From: a virus
Direction: 5' to 3' (one strand)
Virus record (IMG/VR): IMGVR_UViG_3300046542_000168
Span: 43,408 to 107,407 of that record
Length of the DNA stretch: 64,000 nucleotides
The notes beneath the pieces were generated by a model, which made no database searches, had not been told where the DNA came from, and was given only the letters and a program-made list of their open reading frames with translations. Made by a program: the position numbers and the translations under genes. Below, one piece after another: positions 15,254 to 23,270 of the stretch; the first letter of the stretch is position 1; each line of letters opens with the position of its first letter.

Positions 15254-15663
15254 TGAGCGATAGTAAAATTCGCAAAGCTTTTAACGACATCGTTCGAGGA
15301 TATGGAACTTCGAAAGGTTGGGTAGTTGTTATTGAGAACTCAGTAGCCACGCCGCCGCCTAATCAACCATATCTGAAAACAACACTTGGCCCATCTACAC
15401 CTAGGGCCAGTACTTTAGCAGGTGATGGCAAGACTTACCGTGGAGCATTCCAGGTGATGGTTGTTGTTCCTGCTGGAGAAGGAACAGGACGTGTCACGAC
15501 CATCATTGATGAGTTGCAGGAACTCTTCCCGCTCTATGGGCGAGTAAGTTACGGCACTAATGAAGCCGTGATTATGACGCCGATTCAAACATTAATGGGC
15601 ATTACAGATGGTGGAAATTACTCCACCCCAGTCTCTTTTACCTACCGCTCTGATACAAACTAA
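15253..15663 (+). CDS. tail terminator protein (gpU-like, DUF4128)
   Basis: A 136-residue protein with the family core K-T-Y-R-G-A-F-Q-V-M-V-V and TIIDELQELFP. Such proteins cap the tail tube and stop its polymerisation. Order (neck, terminator, tube) is exactly lambda-like. Confidence 0.8.
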   Translation: MSDSKIRKAFNDIVRGYGTSKGWVVVIENSVATPPPNQPYLKTTLGPSTPRASTLAGDGKTYRGAFQVMVVVPAGEGTGRVTTIIDELQELFPLYGRVSYGTNEAVIMTPIQTLMGITDGGNYSTPVSFTYRSDTN

Positions 15664-15677
15664 CGAGGAAACTCAAT

Positions 15678-16319
15678 ATGGCATATGCATTGCCGAACGG
15701 CAGCACCTTCGACGTGGCAAGTGTCCTTGCTGCTGCGAAACCAATTACAACCATCACTAACGCTACTACCCCGCTAGTTACATCGACAGCTCACGGTCTT
15801 CTGACTGGTGATTATGTTGTCGTTACATCGGGCTGGTCGAAGCTAAACAACCGCGTTTTCCGTATCACAATCGGTACTGCAAACGACTTCACACTTCAGG
15901 GTGTAGATACTACTTCTACTGCCAACTTCCCTGCTGGCCAGGGTGTAGGTACATACCAGAAAGTGACTACCTGGGTAAACATCCCACAGATCACTGAAGT
16001 ATCGTTCTCTGGTGGTGAGCAACAATTCATTAACTTCGCCTTCCTTGAAGATGTTGATGAGAAGCAGATGCCAACAAGTAAGTCGGCTATCTCGATGTCA
16101 CTGACTGTAGCGGATGACCCATCCCTTCCATACGTGACTATTGTTGAAGCTGCGGACGTTGACCTGAAACCTCGCCCAGTTCGCCTTAACCTAGTCTCTG
16201 GCTCGGTAATGGCTTACAACGCGATTGTCAGCATCACTGCAACTCCGACTGTTACCCGCGATGAACTGATGACCCGTGTTATCACCCTCTCGCTGCAAGC
16301 ACGTCCAACACGTCTGTAA
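15678..16319 (+). CDS. tail tube protein paralog B (major tail protein)
   Basis: A 213-residue paralog of the product at 13361, in the canonical major tail protein position between the tail terminator and the G/GT chaperones. A strong ribosome site and biased codon use suggest this copy is the main tube protein. A TTCG-loop hairpin terminator follows, limiting read-through to chaperone genes. Confidence 0.85.
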   Translation: MAYALPNGSTFDVASVLAAAKPITTITNATTPLVTSTAHGLLTGDYVVVTSGWSKLNNRVFRITIGTANDFTLQGVDTTSTANFPAGQGVGTYQKVTTWVNIPQITEVSFSGGEQQFINFAFLEDVDEKQMPTSKSAISMSLTVADDPSLPYVTIVEAADVDLKPRPVRLNLVSGSVMAYNAIVSITATPTVTRDELMTRVITLSLQARPTRL

Positions 16320-16326
16320 GGACATA

Positions 16327-16349
16327 GCCGCCCTTCGGGGCGGCATTTT
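16327..16349 (+). terminator. terminator or attenuator after the tail tube gene
   Basis: GCCGCCC-TTCG-GGGCGGC followed by ATTTTAT. It would favour tube protein over the downstream chaperones. Confidence 0.7.
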
Positions 16350-16369
16350 ATAACAAGGAAAAAGTTATA

Positions 16370-16747
16370 ATGGCTAAATTTAAGATTGCCCAGAATCCAA
16401 CATTCACTACTACCGTATCTATTCCACGGGTTGGTGGTGATCCGATTGATGTACCGTTCACATTTCGCAACCTAGGCCGTACCCAGCTCGCTGCTGTTTA
16501 CGACAAGTGGAGCGATGCAGCTAGCCAATTCTCGCTAGATGACGATGACATTACATTTACATCGCTGGCTGATGCCGACAAGACCGTCCAGGCACAGCAA
16601 ATTAAAGATATCGTGCTGAGCTGGGGATTCGAAGATGACTTCAATGAAGAAAACATCCTCGCCCTTTGCGACACATGCACCCTTGCTGCACAGGCTATTG
16701 TTGAAGCGTACCGTAAAGAGTATGCCGAGGCCCGCCTAAAAAACTAA
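16370..16747 (+). CDS. tail assembly chaperone (gpG-like)
   Basis: A 125-residue protein upstream of the tape measure. It ends ...EARLKN just after a canonical A-AAA-AAC slippery site. As in lambda, this short product and a longer frameshifted GT product would coat the tape measure during tail assembly. Confidence 0.85.
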   Translation: MAKFKIAQNPTFTTTVSIPRVGGDPIDVPFTFRNLGRTQLAAVYDKWSDAASQFSLDDDDITFTSLADADKTVQAQQIKDIVLSWGFEDDFNEENILALCDTCTLAAQAIVEAYRKEYAEARLKN

Positions 16748-16766
16748 GAAGCGCCGCCCGTGCGCT
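16738..16766 (+). promoter_or_regulatory. programmed -1 frameshift site
   Basis: AAAAAAC (16738-16744) lies in the correct frame (CTA AAA AAC). The zero-frame stop follows immediately, and a hairpin AGCGC/GCGCT (16750-16766) with a 5-6 nt gap lies downstream. The -1 frame stays open to 17064. Confidence 0.85.
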
Positions 16767-17064
16767 ATACGACAGAGCCCCAGACGCTAACAAGATGGCG
16801 GCCTGGGGCTTTTCTATGGGCGACTTGCTAGAAGAAGAGATTGAACTATGGCCAGACTGTTGGCCTGCATTCCTTATCTTCGAAGCAATGTCCACTCAAT
16901 GGAGAGTCGGTATGGGCGGTGCTATCGGTCTTGACTATCAGGCCCTTCCCGTCGTTGTGAAGTACCTCGAAGTCGATGAACAAGATATGCCCCTGGCGTT
17001 TAATGACATTCGCGTAATGGAAGCGGAAGCTCTGAAGAAGATGGCCGAGGGGAGAGATAAGTAA
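16744..17064 (+). CDS. tail assembly chaperone T domain (frameshift extension)
   Basis: In the -1 frame the peptide continues LRSAARALYDRAPDANKMAA and then contains ELWPDCWPAFLIFEAMSTQW, the DUF1799/gpT-type signature. Joined to the G protein it gives a GT product of about 231 residues. There is no good ribosome site before the internal ATG at 16795, so expression by frameshifting is favoured. Confidence 0.82.
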   Translation, partial: LRSAARALYDRAPDANKMAAWGFSMGDLLEEEIELWPDCWPAFLIFEAMSTQWRVGMGGAIGLDYQALPVVVKYLEVDEQDMPLAFNDIRVMEAEALKKMAEGRDK

Positions 17065-17078
17065 GACTTGGAGACACA

Positions 17079-20000
17079 ATGACATATATTGCTAATTTGC
17101 AAATCAAGGTTGACTCCACGGAAGTTGAATCAGCCACAGATAAACTTCATGAACTGATCCAGGCTTCTAAGGGCCTGGGCAACAGTCCTCTCTCGAAACC
17201 ACTTCCCCCTGTTAAGCCGCCTCCACAGCCGAAGCAACCTAAGAGTAGTCCAGATGATAAGTCTGCTGATAAGCTCCTGGCTCAGATTGATAAACAGACC
17301 GGTAGCCTACAGAAACTGACTAAGCAGCAGTCCATGCTTAATCAGGCCCGTGATGCTGGTACTGTATCTGATGATAGCTTTGCTAAATACAATCAGATTA
17401 TCGAGACAAACAAGAAGGCAGTACTCGACCGGGGTAATGTTGTAGAGCAAGCCAGCAAGAAGGAAATCGCTGCTGAGCAAGCCCGCCTCGATGCGTGGTA
17501 CAAAAGTGCTGATGGACGTAAAACGGTTGACTCAGAGTATCTAGACTCACTTGCAAAAGGCTCCCAGGCTCGCCAGAAGAGAGTTGCGGAAGAAGATGCC
17601 AGCGAGCGTCAGCGCCTTGATAGCTGGTTCGCTAACGCGGACAAACAAAAGAAGGCCGAAGCTAAGGATATTGAAGACCGGCATTCAGCTCTTGCAACAG
17701 CTTCGAAAGATCGAATTAAACAAGAAGCGGCTGCTCAAAAAGCCCGTGATGCTATTGACAAAGCGAAAAAGGATAGTACACTTGCGGCATCTAAAGCAGA
17801 TGATGATGCAGCCGCAAAAGCTGAACTAGCCTCGAAGAAACGTCAGAAGGCGTTGGACGATGAGGCTAAAGGTTTACAGAACCTTCTAGCAGCAATTGAC
17901 CCTGTTACAAAAGAGCGTCAACGCCTCGCTAAGCTAGAAGCTGAGTTAGAGAAAAATTACAGTAGCGGTAAAATCACTGAGCAACAACGCGGCCAATACC
18001 AGTCGGTAATTGACGAAGCTCGGCAGAAGACTGACCGCTATAAAAACTCCCTAGGCCGAACTGCCCTGACTGCTAAGCAGCTTCAGATGGCACAAGCTGG
18101 CCTCCCCGCTCAGTTTACTGACATTGCTGTTTCCCTTCAGGGTGGACAAGCGCCGCTAACTGTCTTCCTGCAACAGGGCGGGCAGATTAAGGACATGTTC
18201 GGTGGAACAGTCCCTGCAATTAAGGGTGTTACATCGGCATTTGTCGGTCTGATTAATCCTATTACTATCCTCGGCGCCACGGTCCTAGCACTTGGCGGTA
18301 TCTGGTATGACGCTGAGCGCCGGATGTCTGCTCTCAATGCGGCCATCTATAAAGGCAATGAATTGGTCGGAACTTCTAAGTTCGGGCTTGAGGTAATTGC
18401 TGAAGGTGCAACTGTTGCTGGCAACTCTGTTGCTGAAGCTCAAGAGGCCATCACGGCCCTGGCTGCAACTGGTGAAGTATCCTCTAGCCGTCTCGCTAAC
18501 TTCGGTAAGGCCGCTCAGGCTATCGCTGTAACGTCTGGTAAAGACATTAGTGCAGTAGCTGAAGAGATGGCAACCCTGGGCGACACGGCCACAGAGAAGG
18601 CTGAGAAGCTTAGTGAGAAGTACGCGATTGTAACTGCTGAACAGTATGAAACAATCCGTGCCCTGGAGAAGAAAGGCGAAACTGAAGAGGCAATGGACGT
18701 ACTTAGTTCAAGCCTCGCAGGAAACGCTCAGGAACGCTTGCAGCGCTACCGTGACTCCCTCTCCGACCTCGAAAGAGATTGGATGGATGTTAAGACCGCG
18801 ATCAGCAATGCCTATGGCGCAGTTCGTGCGGAACTCTTCCCCGACCTCAACGATGAGATTACCCAACTTCAGCGTATTATCAAGACGCGGAAAGAAGGTG
18901 GTGTAACTGGCACTATCTCTAGCTTCCTCGGCTTCGGTGATAATTCAGACGAAGCTCTGAGCCAGCAACTACAGTCGCTAATTAATCGCAGAGACTTTAA
19001 GAACAAGTATGATGCGGAAGTTGCTCGCCGCAATCAGGCCAACAAAGAAGTAGTTGAGTCTGAGAAAAAGCTATTCAAGGATCTTGAGAAAGCTGGCAAG
19101 ACCGTCAAGAAGAACGAATACCTTGAAGACCTCAATAAGGAATTCGATTCTCTTGTTGAGAATGCTAAGACTCTTAAAACTATCCCTAAACTGCTGGAAG
19201 GCGTCACATGGACGACAGAAGGTGGATACAAGGGTGGTGCCTACGATACCCTGAAAGCTGAAGCTGAGCGTAAGTTTAAAGAGAAACAGCCTAAAACTCC
19301 TAAGTCCGCTATCCTAGATAACACTGACGCTAACGAGTTCCAGAATCAAGTTAACGAAGTTAAAGCCCGCTATAAGTCGATGAATGAGGACATCATTCAG
19401 GCACAGAACGCTGGCACAATTTCAATGGCTGCTGGTGTAACTAAGCGTAAAGCTCTACTGGAGCAAGAAGCTACCCAGGTTAAAGATGCCTATGAGAAGC
19501 AGATTGCTTCCCTTGAGGCATTGAAGGGCAGTAAGAACATCTCTGCCAATCAGGTTATCTCGATTGATCGTCAGATTGCTGATGCTCGCTCGAAGATGGT
19601 TGTTGCCCAGGAAGAGTCTGAGAAGCAACTGAAGAAGCTTGCCGGTGATGAAGAGACTCGCCTTAAAAAGCAGAGTCAAGCAATCTCCGCATACGCTGAA
19701 AACCTCAATCAGATGGTGAAGAACCTCGAAGTTGCTGGCCAGCGTCAACGTGCTGCTCTATCAATGAGCAGTGGGCAGGCCGGACTTCAGGACCAACTTA
19801 GCTCGGAAGATGACCGTTACAACGAAGAGCAACGTACTCTTACCCTGCAACTGGGTGAGGCTGGACGCGACCAGACTGAAGTAATTGCTAACTTGCGGGC
19901 TTCTGCTGCCGCTCACACTGCTATGAAAAAGCAGATCGTTACCAACTACGAAGAGATGAAAGCCGCCCAGGCTGATTGGGGAGCCGGTGTTAGTAGCGCC

Positions 20001-20690
20001 TTCCACCAATATATCGAAGACGGTCAGAACTACGCTCAGATGACGAATCAGGCGTTCACAAGTGCCTTTACAGGTATGGAAGACGCACTGGTTAACTTCG
20101 TTACAACTGGCAAGCTCTCCTTCGCTGACCTAACTAAATCCATCCTCGCTGATATGGCACGTATTGCTGTCCGCATTGCTGCGTCTAGAGCGCTTATGGC
20201 GATCTTCCAGGTATGGGGTGGACCTAAGACTGCTGATACGGCTTCGATGAACAGTGCTACAGCTTATGGCGACGGCATCGCAGCGGCGAAAGGTGCGGCC
20301 TTCGACGGCGGTACTCAGTACTTCGCTAAAGGCGGATCGTTCACCAACTCAATCGTAAGTAAGCCTACATCGTTCGCTACCAACAAGAGCAACAACAATG
20401 TAATGGGTGAAGCTGGGCCAGAGGCGATTATGCCGCTGACTCGCTCTGCCGATGGTTCGTTGGGTGTTCGTGCTTCGGTCGATGTATCTGGCCTACAGCA
20501 AGGTGGAGGAAGTGGTGTACAGGTTTACATCACTGTTGACGGTCAAGGGAATACGAAAAGCTCAGCTACTGATTCTGGCTACTCGTCGTTCGGTAATGAT
20601 GTTGGTCAGTTTGTTGACCAGCGTTATAAGCAACTCATCAGCAAAGACCTACAACCCGGTGGCGACATCTGGAAGTCAATGCAATCTTAA
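17079..20690 (+). CDS. tail tape measure protein
   Basis: A 1203-residue protein that sets tail length and probably leaves the tail at infection. Residues about 40-340 are coiled coil rich in Lys, Ala and Gln. The segment L-P-A-Q-F-T-D-I-A-V-S-L-Q-G-G near 345 and the hydrophobic stretch around 385-410 match lambda H-type tape measures. A second coiled coil spans about 790-960, and the C-terminal GEAGPEAIMPLTRSADG motif is common in the family. Length predicts a tail of lambda-like or somewhat greater length. Confidence 0.93.
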   Translation: MTYIANLQIKVDSTEVESATDKLHELIQASKGLGNSPLSKPLPPVKPPPQPKQPKSSPDDKSADKLLAQIDKQTGSLQKLTKQQSMLNQARDAGTVSDDSFAKYNQIIETNKKAVLDRGNVVEQASKKEIAAEQARLDAWYKSADGRKTVDSEYLDSLAKGSQARQKRVAEEDASERQRLDSWFANADKQKKAEAKDIEDRHSALATASKDRIKQEAAAQKARDAIDKAKKDSTLAASKADDDAAAKAELASKKRQKALDDEAKGLQNLLAAIDPVTKERQRLAKLEAELEKNYSSGKITEQQRGQYQSVIDEARQKTDRYKNSLGRTALTAKQLQMAQAGLPAQFTDIAVSLQGGQAPLTVFLQQGGQIKDMFGGTVPAIKGVTSAFVGLINPITILGATVLALGGIWYDAERRMSALNAAIYKGNELVGTSKFGLEVIAEGATVAGNSVAEAQEAITALAATGEVSSSRLANFGKAAQAIAVTSGKDISAVAEEMATLGDTATEKAEKLSEKYAIVTAEQYETIRALEKKGETEEAMDVLSSSLAGNAQERLQRYRDSLSDLERDWMDVKTAISNAYGAVRAELFPDLNDEITQLQRIIKTRKEGGVTGTISSFLGFGDNSDEALSQQLQSLINRRDFKNKYDAEVARRNQANKEVVESEKKLFKDLEKAGKTVKKNEYLEDLNKEFDSLVENAKTLKTIPKLLEGVTWTTEGGYKGGAYDTLKAEAERKFKEKQPKTPKSAILDNTDANEFQNQVNEVKARYKSMNEDIIQAQNAGTISMAAGVTKRKALLEQEATQVKDAYEKQIASLEALKGSKNISANQVISIDRQIADARSKMVVAQEESEKQLKKLAGDEETRLKKQSQAISAYAENLNQMVKNLEVAGQRQRAALSMSSGQAGLQDQLSSEDDRYNEEQRTLTLQLGEAGRDQTEVIANLRASAAAHTAMKKQIVTNYEEMKAAQADWGAGVSSAFHQYIEDGQNYAQMTNQAFTSAFTGMEDALVNFVTTGKLSFADLTKSILADMARIAVRIAASRALMAIFQVWGGPKTADTASMNSATAYGDGIAAAKGAAFDGGTQYFAKGGSFTNSIVSKPTSFATNKSNNNVMGEAGPEAIMPLTRSADGSLGVRASVDVSGLQQGGGSGVQVYITVDGQGNTKSSATDSGYSSFGNDVGQFVDQRYKQLISKDLQPGGDIWKSMQS

Positions 20691-20716
20691 AATAGGGGGC
20701 TCTCGGGCCCCTTATT
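20691..20716 (+). terminator. hairpin after the tape measure
   Basis: A ten-base stem (AATAGGGGGC with GCCCCTTATT, one wobble) with a 6-nt loop, then CTTT. Probable partial terminator before the tail tip genes. Confidence 0.6.
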
Positions 20717-20731
20717 CTTTCAAGGGTAGTT

Positions 20732-21070
20732 ATGGCAACTTCAACATTCACTTGGGTAGTAAGTACCCAGGCCACATCAACTATGGGCTACACCATCCGT
20801 TCTGCACAGTTCGGTGATGGGTATAGTCAAGATGTTGGTGAAGGCGTAAACAATAAAACTGAATCCTGGGAAGTCTCGTTTACCGGCAGTGACACTGAAG
20901 TGCTTGCCATTATGAGCTTCCTCGATTCCATGGCTGGATACAAGTCCTTCTTCTGGACAAATCCACTCGGCCAACTCGGCCTGTATAAGTGTAAAGACCC
21001 TAAGCCTACAGAACTAGGTGGGAATACTTTCAGCTTCTCAGGCACATTCACTAAAGCATACGCAGCTTAA
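20732..21070 (+). CDS. minor tail protein M
   Basis: A 112-residue protein with the family pattern I-R-S-A-Q-F-G-D-G-Y-S-Q...ESWEVSF and F-F-W-T-N-P-L-G-Q. Lambda M acts in assembly of the tail tip that connects tape measure and J. It is followed by L after 12 bp. Confidence 0.88.
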   Translation: MATSTFTWVVSTQATSTMGYTIRSAQFGDGYSQDVGEGVNNKTESWEVSFTGSDTEVLAIMSFLDSMAGYKSFFWTNPLGQLGLYKCKDPKPTELGGNTFSFSGTFTKAYAA

Positions 21071-21082
21071 CTAGGAGGGCCA

Positions 21083-21814
21083 ATGCCGATCAAGTTAGAC
21101 GTGCAGAAGCTCGAACCGGGGCAACGTGTCCGGCTAGTCGAAGTTGACTGTACAGAATTTAATGGTCCTGTGATGCACTTCCATAACTACAATGTGGAGT
21201 ACACTCAGGCAGAACTTCTAGCGGCTCAAACTGCTGGAACAGAACTAACCCCAAAGAAAATTACGTGGAAGGGTCAAGCATATGATTGCTGGCCTTACGA
21301 TATTGACGGGATCGAACTAGATGGTACTGGTTCAACCGCATCTCCTAACCTGACAGTCGCTAACGTTGATTCAACTATTAGCTCGCTCTGTCTGGCTCTC
21401 AATGACCTTGCACAAGCCAAGGTAACAATTCACATCACCTTCCAGCATTATCTAGATGGTGAGCCTGGGGCAGACCCGACACAAGAGTTTACTCAAGTCT
21501 GGTATATCGACCGCAAGACTAATGAAGATAACGTTTCCATCTCTTGGAGCCTATCTAACCCAGCGGACACTACAGGCAAACTTATCCCTGCTCGCCAGAT
21601 CCACGGTATCTGCTATTGGATGTTGCAGGGACAATACCGTGGTGCTGATTGCGGATATACCGGCACAGCATACTTCGATGCTGACGGGAACTCAGTAGCT
21701 AACCCAGCCCTGGACAGACCATCTGGTCTTCTATCCACATGCTGCAAGGTACGCTTCGGTGCAAGTAACCCCCTCCCCTTCGGTGGTTTTCCTGCATCAG
21801 CACTTATGAACTAA
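21083..21814 (+). CDS. minor tail protein L, Fe-S cluster type
   Basis: A 243-residue protein. C-terminal cysteines at 177, 190, 220 and 221 in I-C-Y-W-M-L-Q-G, A-D-C-G-Y-T-G and S-T-C-C-K-V-R-F-G correspond to the cysteines by which lambda L binds an iron-sulphur cluster in the tail tip. Here two are adjacent, a small departure from lambda spacing. Operon order M-L-K-I-J is intact. Confidence 0.88.
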   Translation: MPIKLDVQKLEPGQRVRLVEVDCTEFNGPVMHFHNYNVEYTQAELLAAQTAGTELTPKKITWKGQAYDCWPYDIDGIELDGTGSTASPNLTVANVDSTISSLCLALNDLAQAKVTIHITFQHYLDGEPGADPTQEFTQVWYIDRKTNEDNVSISWSLSNPADTTGKLIPARQIHGICYWMLQGQYRGADCGYTGTAYFDADGNSVANPALDRPSGLLSTCCKVRFGASNPLPFGGFPASALMN

Positions 21815-21822
21815 GGAAATAC

Positions 21823-22644
21823 ATGGAAGTATTTGATAACGAGAATTTGCGTGAGGATATTCGTCGTCACGCAGCCAGGGAATATCCACGGGAAAGCTGT
21901 GGCGTCATCGTGAGTATTCAAGGCGTACCTCAGTACTTCCCTTGCAAGAATATCTCTGAAGATCCTACGCAAGAGTTCCAGATGTGCCCAGAGGATATGA
22001 CTGATGCTATGGACCTGGGAGAACTGGAGGCCATTGTGCATTCACACCCAGACGCCACAAGCCAGCCTAGCACTTTCGACCTGGCCTTCATGGAGCGCTA
22101 TTACGCTCTTGAGCGCCTTCTAGACCCTGACGCACTACCTACTCCATGGATCATCGTATCGTGGCCTGACGGAGACTTCAGGCAGGTTGTAGCCCAGGGC
22201 GGCGTACCTCTCACCGGAAGAGAGTTTGTTCATGGCCTACATGACTGCTGGCAATGCTGTGCAGATTATTACCATCGGACATCCGGCCTCACCTTCCCCA
22301 ACTTCGAACGTGAAGATAATTGGTGGGAGAATAAAGAGGGAGTGTCGCACTATGAAGACAACTTCCTTTCTTGCGGATTCTATAAAGTACCGCTAGACGA
22401 AATTAAAGTAGGTGATCTAATAGTAATGCAAATAGGGCGAACTTATCACCCTAACCACGCAGCTATCTACCTCGGCAATACACCAAAGCTTCCTGATGAA
22501 GAGTTGGATGTATTCGGTCAAGGGCCATTCATCCTACACCATATGTATGCACGAAAATCTGCCGTTGAAATCTACGGCGGACAGTGGCTACACCGTACAT
22601 CATTTGTTTTAAGGCACAAAGATTATGTCGGAGAGACTAGTTAA
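21823..22644 (+). CDS. tail tip protein K: JAMM plus NlpC/P60 domains
   Basis: A 273-residue two-domain enzyme. The N-terminal JAMM metalloprotease motif uses Glu24, His73-S-His75 and Asp86. The C-terminal NlpC/P60 domain has Cys142 (H-D-C-W-Q-C-C) and His212 (N-H-A-A-I-Y-L-G). K helps tail assembly and is thought to cut peptidoglycan during entry. It overlaps gene I by 20 bp. Confidence 0.92.
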   Translation: MEVFDNENLREDIRRHAAREYPRESCGVIVSIQGVPQYFPCKNISEDPTQEFQMCPEDMTDAMDLGELEAIVHSHPDATSQPSTFDLAFMERYYALERLLDPDALPTPWIIVSWPDGDFRQVVAQGGVPLTGREFVHGLHDCWQCCADYYHRTSGLTFPNFEREDNWWENKEGVSHYEDNFLSCGFYKVPLDEIKVGDLIVMQIGRTYHPNHAAIYLGNTPKLPDEELDVFGQGPFILHHMYARKSAVEIYGGQWLHRTSFVLRHKDYVGETS

Positions 22645-23260
22645 AGTAAAACTCTACGGCCACTTGCGAAAGTTCGGGCGAGAGTTCGAAGTATCTGTTA
22701 AGAGCCCAGCGGAAGCTGTACACGCACTTAGTGTGATGCTTCCAGGCTTCAAGCACTTCATTGAAACATCAGAACATCGTGGAATGGCCTTTGCTATTTT
22801 CAATGGCAAAAGGAATATCACTGAGGAAGAACTTACGCTAGGTGCGAAAGACGAGATTCGTATTGCCCCTGTGTATGGTGGCCGTAAGAACAGTGGTGGC
22901 TTCGCCGTAGTTGTTGGTATCGCTCTGATGGCCATTGCCACAGTTATGACTGGTGGTATTGCTGGCCTTGCTTCAGCGGGTGCTTGGGGTGCTGCCCTGG
23001 GTGGTACTGGTGGAGCCTTCGCGGGTGCTATCGCTATGACAGGCTTCGCGATGGCAGTTGGTGGAGTCATTCAAATGCTCACCCCTACAGCTAACACTGG
23101 CTTGAAGACAAGTAGCGATAGCGAGAACACATCGGCCTACGCATTCGGCGGGCCAGTTAACACCACAGCACAAGGCACACCAGTCGGCCTCCTATATGGA
23201 GAGCGAGAAATTGGTGGGGCAGTGATTTCAGCCGGAATCTTCGCAGAGGACCGGACGTAA
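22625..23260 (+). CDS. tail assembly protein I
   Basis: A 211-residue protein. The N-terminal ubiquitin-like domain opens V-K-V-K-L-Y-G-H-L-R-K-F-G. A long Gly/Ala hydrophobic segment (about 98-150) follows, then a C-terminal tail with P-V-G-L-L-Y-G-E. This matches lambda gpI, needed for tail tip assembly with K and J. Confidence 0.9.
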   Translation: MSERLVKVKLYGHLRKFGREFEVSVKSPAEAVHALSVMLPGFKHFIETSEHRGMAFAIFNGKRNITEEELTLGAKDEIRIAPVYGGRKNSGGFAVVVGIALMAIATVMTGGIAGLASAGAWGAALGGTGGAFAGAIAMTGFAMAVGGVIQMLTPTANTGLKTSSDSENTSAYAFGGPVNTTAQGTPVGLLYGEREIGGAVISAGIFAEDRT

Positions 23261-23270
23261 GAGGAATATA

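Noticed and set aside
16795-17064. Independent gene from ATG 16795
   Set aside because: No Shine-Dalgarno before it, and the upstream slippery heptamer explains its expression as a frameshift extension.
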